From positions 2,274,001 through 2,338,000 of the forward strand of contig NZ_CP012024.1 in NCBI RefSeq assembly GCF_001050115.1: a stretch of DNA of 64,000 nt, written 5' to 3'. Source of the stretch: Bacillus smithii. GTDB lineage: Bacteria > Bacillota > Bacilli > Bacillales > DSM-4216. The position numbers were made by a program, and so were the translations under genes. Positions 37,396-45,300 of this stretch are shown here, in pieces; position 1 is the stretch's first letter, and every line of letters begins with the position of its first letter. Under the pieces are notes generated by a model. That model searched no databases, was not told where the DNA came from, and worked only from the letters and a program-made list of their open reading frames with translations.

Positions 37396-37913
37396 CTTTC
37401 ATCCTCCCATTGTATTAACCCTTTCTTTTTACACACATTCATAATTCTTCTTTCAATCGTTCTATTGATTCTCGTCCAAAATCCGTCCGTTTGAGCAACC
37501 GGCACGACTAAAATGGTATAAAATCCGCCGCGGTTTCCTCCTAAAATGTCTGTCAGAAGCTGGTCTCCAATCACAACGGTTTCCTCTTTGCTTATATTCA
37601 TCCTTTTCAGCGCTTTGCGAAAAGCCTTGCCCATCGGCTTTCTTGCTTTATGAATAAAAGGTATATTCAACGGTTCAGCGAATGCTTTTACACGATCTTC
37701 ATTATTATTCGAAACGATGGTCACTTGAATACCGTGTTTTTTCATTCTATTAAACCACTCTTCAAGCTCAGGAGTCGCGCTCGGTCGATTCCATTCTACC
37801 AACGTATTGTCCAGATCGGTAATAATCCCCTTTATACCTCTTTTTTTCAAGGTAGCTGGATCAATATCGAAAATGCTTTTGACTTGTTCATTCGGCAAAA
37901 ATGCTTTAATCAA
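37392..37913 (-). CDS. yqeG: YqeG family HAD-IIIA phosphatase
   Basis: A 173-residue HAD-superfamily protein with the DxDxT nucleophile motif GIITDLDNTLVEW near residue 30 and the C-terminal acidic motif IGDQLLTDILGGNR. The family resembles mitochondrial phosphatidylglycerophosphatase (Gep4), but the substrate in bacilli is not settled. TTG start eight bases after GAGG. It is first in the yqeG-yqeM operon behind a good promoter. Confidence 0.93.
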   Translation of the reverse strand: MIKAFLPNEQVKSIFDIDPATLKKRGIKGIITDLDNTLVEWNRPSATPELEEWFNRMKKHGIQVTIVSNNNEDRVKAFAEPLNIPFIHKARKPMGKAFRKALKRMNISKEETVVIGDQLLTDILGGNRGGFYTILVVPVAQTDGFWTRINRTIERRIMNVCKKKGLIQWEDER

Positions 37914-37950
37914 TTAAGTGCACCTCAATTATGATGTAGATGTCGATATT

Positions 37951-37979
37951 ATCATACATAAATTTCTTCATAGTTTCAA
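37951..37979 (-). promoter_or_regulatory. SigA promoter of the yqeG-yqeM operon
   Basis: Minus-strand TTGAAA (37974-37979), 17-base spacer and TATGAT (37951-37956), about 35 bases upstream of the yqeG start. One promoter can serve all eight overlapping genes. Confidence 0.75.
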
Positions 37980-38073
37980 AATAAATTCGTATCTATTATC
38001 TGTGCCAACTCGGTCGGAGCTGTCCCAAAAGGCAGTAAAATGACCTGGGGACCCCTTTTTTATCGAGAATTGT

Positions 38074-38154
38074 TGATGATCGCAAAATTCACTTGCTTTC
38101 TGCGGGCGATCCGCGAGCTTTCCCGCAAGAGTCTCGCCCACTTCGCAATCATCA
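38074..38154. repeat. Palindromic intergenic repeat (Bacillus-type)
   Basis: Outer arms TGATGATCGC (38074-38083) and GCAATCATCA (38145-38154) match at nine of ten positions. Inside lie GC-rich segments GCGGGCGA and TCTCGCCC plus CTTTCCCGCAAG. The local composition is far more GC-rich than the flanks. The pattern of CTTGCTTTC...GGGCGA...CGCCC resembles the interspersed palindromic repeats seen between genes in many Bacillus genomes. A long minus-strand frame across it (to 38455) has no ribosome site and I do not call it a gene. The rest of 37980-38436 shows nothing else. Confidence 0.5.
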
Positions 38155-38436
38155 CTGTAAAATTTAACTTAGACAATGCAAAAATCGTCTTTTTCATTAT
38201 CATGTAAGCGCCAAGCCGACACTCCGCCTGCTTCCAAAAAAGAAGGTCCGAAGATAGAGTTTTAAAATGCCAACCGACCATTGAAACTTGATTCTTTATA
38301 AGGAAGATCGAATTTTGCCGAACGGCTTGCTTTTTCCATTTCATACATGATTGAAGATGAAAAGAGACTTTGATTTTCAATAAAATATGACCGTTTCGTC
38401 GGAAAAACTTTTCGACAAATTCCCTGCATCCCCCAT

Positions 38437-38535
38437 TGTGGATAACTTTATTCACATTTTCCTTCCAGTAAAATAACCCATTATTTCTTTTATGAACAGG
38501 TTAACCACAGCTTATCCACTTATCGATGTGGACAA
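38437..38535. promoter_or_regulatory. DnaA-box cluster upstream of sda
   Basis: One perfect DnaA box, TGTGGATAA (38437-38445), and four boxes with a single mismatch to TTATCCACA lie within 100 bases. They are TTATTCACA (38448-38456), TTAACCACA (38501-38509), TTATCCACT (38512-38520) and TGTGGACAA (38527-38535). The last ends nine bases before the sda -35. In B. subtilis DnaA binds the sda promoter region and links replication status to sporulation. The same logic is inferred here. Confidence 0.85.
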
Positions 38536-38543
38536 TAGAACGC

Positions 38544-38572
38544 TTGTTCTATTTAGAAAAATCTGCTAAAGT
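38544..38572 (+). promoter_or_regulatory. SigA promoter of sda
   Basis: TTGTTC (38544-38549), 17-base spacer, TAAAGT (38567-38572), about 80 bases before the sda start and directly after the DnaA boxes. Confidence 0.65.
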
Positions 38573-38650
38573 AAAGATACAACTTGAATAACCTACCATG
38601 ATATGCAGAACGGTTCACAAGTAGAACGTTTCATTGGAGGTGAAAGATGT

Positions 38651-38791
38651 ATGAGACTATTATCAGATGAGCTTTTAATTGAAACCTATTATAAGGCAAT
38701 TGAACTCAAGTTAAGTCCTGATTTTATTCGCCTCATTGAAACGGAAATGGATCGTCGAGCTTTGAATCGTAACGTAAAGGTTTCCTCTTAA
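38651..38791 (+). CDS. sda: Sporulation checkpoint protein Sda (KinA/KinB inhibitor)
   Basis: A 46-residue helical-hairpin protein, MRLLSDELLIETYYKAIELK and onwards, ending NRNVKVSS. It matches B. subtilis Sda in length and pattern. Sda binds sporulation histidine kinases such as KinA and blocks entry into sporulation when DNA replication is perturbed or newly initiated. The ATG at 38651 follows GGAGG by ten bases; the frame is open for 16 more codons upstream without a site. A terminator follows 16 bases later. Confidence 0.95.
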   Translation: MRLLSDELLIETYYKAIELKLSPDFIRLIETEMDRRALNRNVKVSS

Positions 38792-38807
38792 TCCAATTCT
38801 TTTTTCT

Positions 38808-38837
38808 GCCCGTGCCAAAACACCGGGCTTTTTTTTG
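38808..38837 (+). terminator. Terminator after sda
   Basis: GCCCG and CGGGC with additional GTG/CAC pairing form the stem, followed by a run of eight T. Confidence 0.88.
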
Positions 38838-38968
38838 TTTCTAAAACTCTAAGTGTATTTTATTGAAAACAATCAAAAATGGCCATTTATGAGCTGAATC
38901 ATGAATAACACCTTGCCGAAAGGTAATGAATAAAATAAGCAGAAAAAGAAGAAAGAAGGTCTCAAAAG

Positions 38969-39124
38969 ATGAAGGTGATTCAAATTTGCCAAACGTGCAA
39001 CGGAAAAGGAACCATTCCGAAATTCTATATTTTCAAAGCACATTGTCCAGATTGTGGAGGGAAAGGAAGAATGCCGTGCACCAGTCATGAACAGCGCAAA
39101 CAGCATCTGCCGCCGCTCTCATGA
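38969..39124 (+). CDS. 51-residue DnaJ-type zinc-ribbon protein
   Basis: A short frame on the plus strand encodes 51 residues with two zinc knuckles, CQTCNGKG (residues 7-14) and CPDCGGKG (26-33). These are CxxCxGxG motifs as in the DnaJ zinc domain. The tail is basic and His/Gln-rich, with one further Cys. An AGAAGG site lies about eleven bases before the ATG. Two paired knuckles are very unlikely by chance, so this is probably real. It sits between sda and sigK. I do not recognise a named gene; a role in binding RNA or unfolded protein is a guess from the motif. Confidence 0.7.
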   Translation: MKVIQICQTCNGKGTIPKFYIFKAHCPDCGGKGRMPCTSHEQRKQHLPPLS

Positions 39125-39451
39125 TTTCCTCTTCCTTAAAGGTGCTATTTCTCCCTCTCGTCTTAACATAATGGCTATCGCTTTCATTGAACGCGTAAGT
39201 CTCGAAAAAAAATGTCTGTGACCAATCAAGTGCACTTTCGCTAACGTTTTCCGAAAAAGAATATTTTATCCGATTGTTTAGACTTCGACGATTTTTCCGG
39301 CGTAAGAAACGAATGCACCGTCCCGGATGGATGAACATCCAATCTGCTGAGGAATTTCATTAAATCGGATGGAGAAAAAACAGGACGTGCAATGATGTTC
39401 CCCCATGTGCATATGAATAGAGAATAGGCACACCTTTTGAGGGGGGATGTT
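39125..39451. other. Intergenic region before sigK
   Basis: No gene is supported. CATATGAAT near 39410, about 40 bases before the sigK start, resembles SigE/SigK -10 elements (CATA followed by A/T). The -35 is not convincing. A mother-cell promoter is expected for sigK, but I cannot place it with confidence. Confidence 0.4.
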
Positions 39452-40174
39452 ATGTTTGGAGTATTTTCAGCCTTTTCGTATTTTTTTAAAGAACTTCTCT
39501 TTCTCGTCTCCTATGTAAAAAACAACGCGTTTCCCCAGCCTCTGTCCCCAAATGAAGAAAAAATCTATTTAAAACGGATGGCAGAAGGCGACGAAGAAGC
39601 ACGAAATTTATTAATCGAGCACAATTTGCGCCTTGTCGCCCACATTGTCAAGAAGTTCGAAAATACAGGGGAAGACCCGGAAGATTTGATTTCTATCGGG
39701 ACCATAGGGCTCATTAAAGCAATTGAAAGTTATTCAGAAGGAAAAGGAACAAAGCTGGCCACATATGCAGCCCGCTGTATAGAAAATGAGATTTTAATGC
39801 ATTTAAGAGCATTAAAAAAGACGAAAAAAGACGTTTCTCTTCACGATCCAATCGGGCAAGATAAAGAAGGAAACGAAATATCGCTCATTGACATTTTAAA
39901 ATCCGAATCTGAAGATGTGATTGATACAATTCAATTAAACATGGAACTGGAAAAAGTAATGAAATATTTACGGGTACTTGATGAAAGAGAAAAAGAAGTG
40001 ATCATCGGCAGGTTTGGATTGAATATGCAGGAAGAAAAAACACAACGGGAAATTGCCAAAGAACTCGGCATTTCACGCAGCTATGTTTCTCGAATTGAAA
40101 AGCGCGCACTTATGAAAATGTTTCATGAGTTTTATCGAGAAGAAAAAGAAAAGAAAAAGATGGAGCCTGACTAA
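39452..40174 (+). CDS. sigK: Sporulation sigma factor SigK precursor (uninterrupted)
   Basis: A 240-residue late mother-cell sigma factor. The N-terminal pro-sequence ([20 protein letters not shown]) is hydrophobic and would be removed by the SpoIVFB protease. Region 2 ([18 protein letters not shown]) and region 4 helix-turn-helix ([19 protein letters not shown]) follow. The ATG at 39452 lies six bases after GAGGGGGG. The reading frame is continuous, so no skin-type prophage interrupts it as in B. subtilis 168. SigK drives coat and spore-maturation genes. Confidence 0.97.
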   Translation: MFGVFSAFSYFFKELLFLVSYVKNNAFPQPLSPNEEKIYLKRMAEGDEEARNLLIEHNLRLVAHIVKKFENTGEDPEDLISIGTIGLIKAIESYSEGKGTKLATYAARCIENEILMHLRALKKTKKDVSLHDPIGQDKEGNEISLIDILKSESEDVIDTIQLNMELEKVMKYLRVLDEREKEVIIGRFGLNMQEEKTQREIAKELGISRSYVSRIEKRALMKMFHEFYREEKEKKKMEPD

Positions 40175-40177
40175 GAT

Positions 40178-40226
40178 AAAAAGGAAGAGCCAGGACACCT
40201 TAAAGGTATCTCGGCTCTTCCTTTTT
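40178..40226. terminator. Terminator after sigK
   Basis: Perfect 14-bp arms AAAAAGGAAGAGCC (40178-40191) and the complement at 40213-40226, with a further ACC/GGT pairing inside the loop. A-rich and T-rich ends make it bidirectional, also serving the small minus-strand gene beyond. Confidence 0.92.
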
Positions 40227-40231
40227 AAGCA

Positions 40232-40309
40232 CTATTCGGCTCCAACCTCGAGCGCAATCACGATACCGATAGTCGTCGCAAGAAGCAATCCAAGAATCAT
40301 TAATGCCAT
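40232..40309 (-). CDS. Putative 25-residue hydrophobic micropeptide
   Basis: The minus strand encodes MALMILGLLLATTIGIVIAL followed by EVGAE, a single membrane helix with an acidic end. The AAGGGGTGG ribosome site sits just before the ATG, and a terminator follows six bases after the stop. Size, site and terminator all fit a translated small membrane protein. No named homologue is recognised. It lies between sigK and yrhC. Confidence 0.55.
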   Translation of the reverse strand: MALMILGLLLATTIGIVIALEVGAE

Positions 40310-40442
40310 CGAACCACCCCTTCTTACATCTTACACTAAGAGTGCCACAAATATCATATCATTTTTTGTAAAAAGATGGATGGTATTACATATATTGAAA
40401 ACAGCGAAAATACCTGCACAATATCCGTTCTCTTCAATTTCT

Positions 40443-40685
40443 TCAGTCATCTTCTTCGTACTCAGTCAATTGAACATGATATTTTTGAGCTTTATAGAAA
40501 AAAAGAGCAGACCCTATGATCAAAACCACTGTGCCTGCCATCAGCATATTGGTTTGGATCTCTGTTTTCCCTTCAACCGGCAAAACCACACCTAAATAAA
40601 GAAAAACACTTAGCGCCGTCAAAGTACATCCAAACCTTTTGAAATCTACTATTTTCTCTTTTATTTTTTTGCATTGATTTTCCAC
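40443..40685 (-). CDS. yrhC: YrhC-like small membrane protein
   Basis: An 80-residue protein with two membrane helices (about residues 18-36 and 46-64) and charged ends. It resembles B. subtilis YrhC in layout (KIVDFKRFG then TLTALSVFLYLGVVLPV). There yrhC follows mccAB in the methionine-to-cysteine conversion operon that starts with yrrT-mtnN. Here it stands after mtnN with no mccA or mccB between. GTG start with GGGGGT nine bases upstream. Function unknown. Confidence 0.7.
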   Translation of the reverse strand: MENQCKKIKEKIVDFKRFGCTLTALSVFLYLGVVLPVEGKTEIQTNMLMAGTVVLIIGSALFFYKAQKYHVQLTEYEEDD

Positions 40686-40954
40686 TCGACCTATACCCCC
40701 ATACTAAAGTTTGAACGTACAACCGTTAATCTTGATTGTCCCCAGTTGTCTTCACTTCCATAAAAAACATGAACCAAAAACAGCCTTAAGGCACATTCGA
40801 GAAATAGCGGCGCAGCCGGATTCGTGTCTTTGAAGGCCGTTCTAAAAGATGGGTTCAAACCCTTTCTTCTACTTTAGCACAGAGGAAGTGATCATGAATT
40901 AGTAACTTAAATACAGGTCTGGAAAATCATCTTAAATATAATGATAGTAGCAAT

Positions 40955-41650
40955 CTATTTTAAAGATTCTACCATTTTAACCACTAGTTCAGCGGAATTT
41001 CGAGCCGCTTTTTCTAAATACTGATCAAAACTGATATTCGACTCCTTGCCAGCAATATCGGAAAGAGAACGAATGATGACAAAAGGTGTACCAAATTGAT
41101 AGCATACTTGTGCAATAGCTGCAGCTTCCATTTCAACTGCCTGCAAATCATTCCATTTATGACGGATCGATTCGACGCGATCCGGATCGCTCATAAAAGA
41201 ATCTCCCGTCGTGATCAGCCCTTTGACAACTTGAACCCCAGTCAATGTTTCTGCAGATCGAGCTGCCGTTTCAATTAAACGTTTATCCGCCAAATACGCG
41301 GCAGGCATCTGCGGCACCTGTCCATATTCATATCCAAATACGGTGGCATCAACATCATGATGGCGTACTTCTGTTGAGATCACGATATCTCCTACTTGCA
41401 ATTCAGGGTTCAATCCCCCTGCCGAACCGGTATTAATCACCACATCCGGCTGATAGTGATAAAGCAACACAGCTGTTGACATAGCGGCGTTCACTTTTCC
41501 GATGCCCGATTTAAGCAAGACGACATCTGCCCCTTTTAGCTTGCCGGATGTATATTCGCTGTTCGCTATTTTGTCAGTACTGCTAGATTCGATTTGATTG
41601 CGTAAAATCGCCACTTCTTCTTCCATGGCGCCAATGATTGCGATTTTCAC
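40955..41650 (-). CDS. mtnN: 5'-methylthioadenosine/S-adenosylhomocysteine nucleosidase
   Basis: A 231-residue nucleosidase (Pfs/MtnN). It cleaves adenine from S-adenosylhomocysteine, methylthioadenosine and 5'-deoxyadenosine, feeding the methyl cycle and autoinducer-2 formation. Conserved blocks are [29 protein letters not shown] and [12 protein letters not shown] near residue 175, with the catalytic Asp in [13 protein letters not shown] start after GGAGGAAAAAGG. It lies 26 bases downstream of yrrS, so the two are probably co-transcribed. Confidence 0.96.
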   Translation of the reverse strand: MKIAIIGAMEEEVAILRNQIESSSTDKIANSEYTSGKLKGADVVLLKSGIGKVNAAMSTAVLLYHYQPDVVINTGSAGGLNPELQVGDIVISTEVRHHDVDATVFGYEYGQVPQMPAAYLADKRLIETAARSAETLTGVQVVKGLITTGDSFMSDPDRVESIRHKWNDLQAVEMEAAAIAQVCYQFGTPFVIIRSLSDIAGKESNISFDQYLEKAARNSAELVVKMVESLK

Positions 41651-41676
41651 CCTTTTTCCTCCTATTCCAACTTGGG

Positions 41677-42306
41677 TTAGCCTTTATCGTTATGCATCAA
41701 TTTTTCCACCTGAACAGGCTTCCATCCTTTCCCATCTACCCATTCTATATATACCCGATACGCATCATCTTTACGGCCTTTCGGAGAAACCGTTCCAATG
41801 GCCTTATCAGGTCCTTGGCCGCTTATAAACCATACAGTCATACTGTCTTCGGGAATGCCGGTAGCATAAGAAAGCGCCTTCACCTTTTCTTTCCAGTCGA
41901 CGGAATTCGTATCAAAAGAAGACACATGTTCTCCGCTTTGCTGAGTGGCGACCGGCTCCCAGTTGGGATCCTTGATCGTCTCCTCGACATTGGGACCGCC
42001 GCCTTGTTCAACAATCACTTTTTCTTTTTTCTCTTCCTCTTTCTTCTCTTTTTTCTCCTTCTTCGTATGCTTTTCCTGTTTAGATTCCTGCTTGTCCTTA
42101 TTATTCACGCTAGCTGTTTCATGCTGGGAAGTTTTCGGCTCATCACTGGTTTTTTTCGATGTTTCATCATCATTTCCGCCGGAAAAAATAGAAAAAGCTA
42201 CTAGAATAATTAAAATAATAACCACAACAATCGCCGTATTTAAAATGCGATTCGTTTTCTTTCGTTTCAATCGCTTCTCTGAACGAGACGGATATTGATC
42301 ATTCAT
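41677..42306 (-). CDS. yrrS: YrrS family membrane-anchored protein (DUF1510)
   Basis: A 209-residue protein with a basic cytoplasmic start ([10 protein letters not shown]) and one membrane helix (about residues 22-41). A long Lys/Glu-rich, low-complexity linker (about residues 45-100) leads to a C-terminal DUF1510 domain ending [12 protein letters not shown]. It corresponds to B. subtilis YrrS, which is linked there to the penicillin-binding protein gene pbpI. pbpI is not present in this window. Function is unknown, probably in the cell envelope. Confidence 0.85.
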   Translation of the reverse strand: MNDQYPSRSEKRLKRKKTNRILNTAIVVVIILIILVAFSIFSGGNDDETSKKTSDEPKTSQHETASVNNKDKQESKQEKHTKKEKKEKKEEEKKEKVIVEQGGGPNVEETIKDPNWEPVATQQSGEHVSSFDTNSVDWKEKVKALSYATGIPEDSMTVWFISGQGPDKAIGTVSPKGRKDDAYRVYIEWVDGKGWKPVQVEKLMHNDKG

Positions 42307-42665
42307 GGAAAAACCTTCTCCTCTCTTAGGGGATTATTCATCATTCTATCATGTTTGCTGATAAAGTGAAACTTCCTCTAGGGCCAACTACCCCTTCCCA
42401 TTCTTGATCTCCATTGGTACACACTGACGGATGTGCAAGAAACCATCCCTTGCAACATGATGAAATGTACCATATATCCCGTCCGTTGAAAAGTGACTTT
42501 CTATTCGTTTTTAACCAAATTCGAAGTCGCTCTTGTACATTATTCTACTATGATGATCCAATTTTTAAAAAAGATTATGTAAATAGCCGAGATCTTCCAT
42601 ATTGTTTTATGAGCCGAAACGCAAAAAGCAACAAAACAAGGGAGAATTCAACTTGAGCTTCATGC
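42307..42665. other. Intergenic greA-yrrS region, no gene
   Basis: About 360 bases between yrrS and the greA terminator. A plus-strand frame (from 42414) lacks a ribosome site and coding character. In B. subtilis pbpI and related genes lie in this neighbourhood; I see no remnant of them. Confidence 0.5.
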
Positions 42666-42697
42666 ATAAAAGGCTGAACGCTTTCGCATTCAGCCCT
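42666..42697 (-). terminator. Terminator after greA
   Basis: Arms GGCTGAACGC (42672-42681) and GCATTCAGCC (42686-42695) pair with one mismatch around a four-base loop. The minus strand continues TTTTATG. Confidence 0.8.
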
Positions 42698-42705
42698 CCT
42701 TTTTC

Positions 42706-43182
42706 TTATTTTACTGCGACAATTCTTACAGACATTTCCCCGCCCGGTGTTTGCACGGTCACTTCATCGCCTACTTTGCAGCCCAATAAGCTTTTCGCTA
42801 TAGGTGAATCATTGGAAATTCTGCCTTCAAAAGGATCAGCTTCTGCACTTCCTACAATGGTATAGCTTTCTTCTTCTCCTTCTGGAAGTTCCACAAAGGT
42901 AACCGTTTTTCCAAGCGTTACTGTATCCGGATTGTATTCATCATCTTCAATAATTTTCGCATTGCGGATCATCGTTTCAATCGTGTTAATCCGTCCTTCA
43001 ACAAATGCTTGCTCTTCCTTTGCAGAATCATACTCTGAGTTTTCGGAAAGGTCACCAAAACTGCGGGCAATTTTAATTCTTTCAACTACCTCTTTCCGTT
43101 TCACCGTTTTTAAGTATTCAAGTTCTTGTTCCAGTTTTAATTTCCCTTCCCGTGTCATTGGATATTCTTTCTCCGTAGACAT
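42706..43182 (-). CDS. greA: Transcription elongation factor GreA
   Basis: A 158-residue GreA. It rescues backtracked RNA polymerase by stimulating transcript cleavage. The N-terminal coiled coil bears the acidic tip sequence around [20 protein letters not shown] (about residues 40-60). The C-terminal FKBP-like domain holds [30 protein letters not shown] precedes the ATG. Own promoter at 43261-43289. Confidence 0.98.
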   Translation of the reverse strand: MSTEKEYPMTREGKLKLEQELEYLKTVKRKEVVERIKIARSFGDLSENSEYDSAKEEQAFVEGRINTIETMIRNAKIIEDDEYNPDTVTLGKTVTFVELPEGEEESYTIVGSAEADPFEGRISNDSPIAKSLLGCKVGDEVTVQTPGGEMSVRIVAVK

Positions 43183-43260
43183 GTCCCTTCACTCCTTTTT
43201 AAGCTGTCCATCTCTAATTGAAAAAACAACTAGCAATGTTTCGCTTTTCTATTCATATCT

Positions 43261-43289
43261 ATTGTATTTTTTTAAACATGTTATTACAA
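43261..43289 (-). promoter_or_regulatory. SigA promoter of greA
   Basis: Minus-strand TTGTAA (43284-43289), 17-base spacer, TACAAT (43261-43266). The -35 overlaps the udk stop codon. Confidence 0.6.
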
Positions 43290-43919
43290 AATTGATTTTT
43301 GTTCAAGAATCGTTTGAATTTTAGTAACCATTAAATCGATGGCTACATGGTTCTGACCGCCCTCCGGAATAATAATATCCGCATACCGTTTCGTTGGTTC
43401 GATAAATTGATTATGCATTGGACGAACCACTTGAATATATTGTTCGACCACGGATTCTAAAGTTCGACCGCGCTCTTTTATGTCTCGTGTCAAGCGTCTT
43501 ATGAAGCGCAAGTCTGGATCGGTATCCACAAAGAGCTTAATATCCATTAAATTGCGAAGCCTTTCATCTTCCAGTACTAATATGCCTTCTAATATAATGA
43601 CATTTTTCGGTTCTACACGGATCGTTTCGTTAGATCGAGTATGAATGGTATAATCGTAAACCGGTTTCTCGATCGGTTCATAATTAAGCAATTTTTTTAA
43701 GTGCTCAATCAATAGGTCATTGTCAAAAGCCAAAGGGTGGTCGTAATTCGTTTTTAATCGTTCCTCAAAAGGCACATCGCTTTGGTCTTTATAATAGGAA
43801 TCTTGCTCCAATACCAAAATGGAGTGTCCTTTAAAATTATTATATATTGCTTTTGTAACGCTCGTTTTTCCGGAGCCGGAACCGCCGGAAACCCCGATGA
43901 TCACTGGCTTTTTATCCAT
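43284..43919 (-). CDS. udk: Uridine kinase
   Basis: A 211-residue uridine/cytidine kinase of the pyrimidine salvage pathway. The P-loop [17 protein letters not shown] is at the N-terminus, and [14 protein letters not shown] and [15 protein letters not shown] lie in the middle. It starts four bases after the trhP2 stop, which places it last in the trmR-trhP1-trhP2-udk operon as in B. subtilis. Confidence 0.97.
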   Translation of the reverse strand: MDKKPVIIGVSGGSGSGKTSVTKAIYNNFKGHSILVLEQDSYYKDQSDVPFEERLKTNYDHPLAFDNDLLIEHLKKLLNYEPIEKPVYDYTIHTRSNETIRVEPKNVIILEGILVLEDERLRNLMDIKLFVDTDPDLRFIRRLTRDIKERGRTLESVVEQYIQVVRPMHNQFIEPTKRYADIIIPEGGQNHVAIDLMVTKIQTILEQKSIL

Positions 43920-43923
43920 CTAG

Positions 43924-45201
43924 CTATTTTGTCTCCTTTCGCATCATGTTGTATGGATAAAGCGGGCGATCCACCTTAAATCGTACAATCTGCAAAGGAT
44001 GGCGCGCAGCGTCGATTTCGTTTCCTTCCTCATCCCAAATCGTTCCAATGGTTTGGGTGAAATTTTCGATTTCAGGGCCGAAAAATTCCACTTCGTCTCC
44101 CGGACGGAAATGGTTGCGTTGCTGCAATGTCACCATTTGGGTATCCGGATTGTAATCCAATACCAGCCCCGCGAAATCGAAAGCTGTTTTTTTGCTGTGT
44201 GTGCCAAATAATTGTTCTTCATAACCCGGTACTCCCCCTTCAAAAAAGGCAGGAGCCGTTTCACGATTGGCACATTTTTCAAGTTCATCCAGCCATTCTT
44301 GTTTCATCGTAAAATGATCCGGGTCCGCGCAGTAAGAATCAATCACTTGCCGATATACACTGACAACAGTCGCAATATAATGAATGGACTTCATTCGGCC
44401 TTCTATTTTCAAACTATCAATCCCGAGTTCAATCATTTTCGGAATCGATTCGACTAATTTCAAATCTTTGGCACTCATCGCAAACGGAGCATCTTTTTCA
44501 GTAAATAAAGGCTTTTCCTTGTCTCCGTTTAATTGATAGAGGTCGTAATCCCAACGGCAGGACTGGCAGCATCCTCCACGGTTGGAATCGCGTGCTGTCA
44601 TATAATTACTTAAAACGCATCTTCCTGAATAAGCGATGCACATAGCGCCATGGATGAACGCTTCAATTTCAATATCGACTTTTTGTTTAATTTCTTTAAT
44701 TTCCTCCGCGCTTGTTTCACGCGCAAGCACAACACGCTCGAGTCCTTGCTCCTTCCAAAATTGGGCAGCTTTCCAATTCGTTAAAGACTGCTGCGTGCTC
44801 AAATGTCGTTCCAGTTTAGGAGCAACGCGTCCAGCCGCGTCAATGATTAACGGATCAGCGACGATAATTCCAGCTACCCCTGCATCTTCCAAAGCTTTTA
44901 AATACTCTTCTAGTCCGTCCATATTTTCGTTATGAGCATAAATATTGGTTGTGACATAAATTTTAGCGCCGTATTTCTTCGCAAATTCCACCCCTTCTTT
45001 TATTTCTTCAAGGGTAAAGTTATCGGCATTGGAGCGCAATCCATATTCCTGCCCTCCGAGAAAGACAGCATCGGCGCCGTAATGGACAGCAATTTTCAAC
45101 TTTTCCAAATTGCCGGCAGGCGCCAGCAACTCTGGTTTTTTGACGATCACTCGTTTTCCGTCAACAATTTGTGAAATGTTATCTTTCAATATCGTAGACA
45201 T
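43924..45201 (-). CDS. trhP2: tRNA U34 hydroxylation protein TrhP2 (peptidase U32 family, YrrO)
   Basis: A 425-residue U32-family protein. The U32 signature with its cysteines is in EAFIHGAMCIAYSGRCVLSN, and GGCCQSCRW adds three more cysteines, suggesting an iron-sulfur site. In B. subtilis TrhP1/TrhP2 act with prephenate-derived chemistry to hydroxylate U34 of tRNAs (ho5U), which TrmR then methylates. AAGGAGGCATCGG precedes the ATG. The adjacency to trhP1 and trmR supports this pathway rather than proteolysis. Confidence 0.93.
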   Translation of the reverse strand: MSTILKDNISQIVDGKRVIVKKPELLAPAGNLEKLKIAVHYGADAVFLGGQEYGLRSNADNFTLEEIKEGVEFAKKYGAKIYVTTNIYAHNENMDGLEEYLKALEDAGVAGIIVADPLIIDAAGRVAPKLERHLSTQQSLTNWKAAQFWKEQGLERVVLARETSAEEIKEIKQKVDIEIEAFIHGAMCIAYSGRCVLSNYMTARDSNRGGCCQSCRWDYDLYQLNGDKEKPLFTEKDAPFAMSAKDLKLVESIPKMIELGIDSLKIEGRMKSIHYIATVVSVYRQVIDSYCADPDHFTMKQEWLDELEKCANRETAPAFFEGGVPGYEEQLFGTHSKKTAFDFAGLVLDYNPDTQMVTLQQRNHFRPGDEVEFFGPEIENFTQTIGTIWDEEGNEIDAARHPLQIVRFKVDRPLYPYNMMRKETK

Positions 45202-45300
45202 TCCGATGCCTCCTTTTAAAATATAGACAAAGACTTAAACATCCGCTCCACTCAATCTCCATTGGGCTGTATTCAACTTGGCATACCCTACAATCCCTAA

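Noticed and set aside
38060-38455. 131-codon minus-strand frame in the region before sda
   Set aside because: No ribosome binding site, no recognisable domain, and it runs across a GC-rich palindromic repeat and a DnaA box. It looks like an accidental frame in non-coding DNA.
40851-40862. GGGTTCAAACCC resembling a tRNA T-arm
   Set aside because: No anticodon arm, D arm or acceptor stem can be fitted around it. It is only a short palindrome.
42414-42656. 80-codon plus-strand frame between yrrS and greA
   Set aside because: No ribosome site and no coding-like composition. It lies in a region with no conserved gene.
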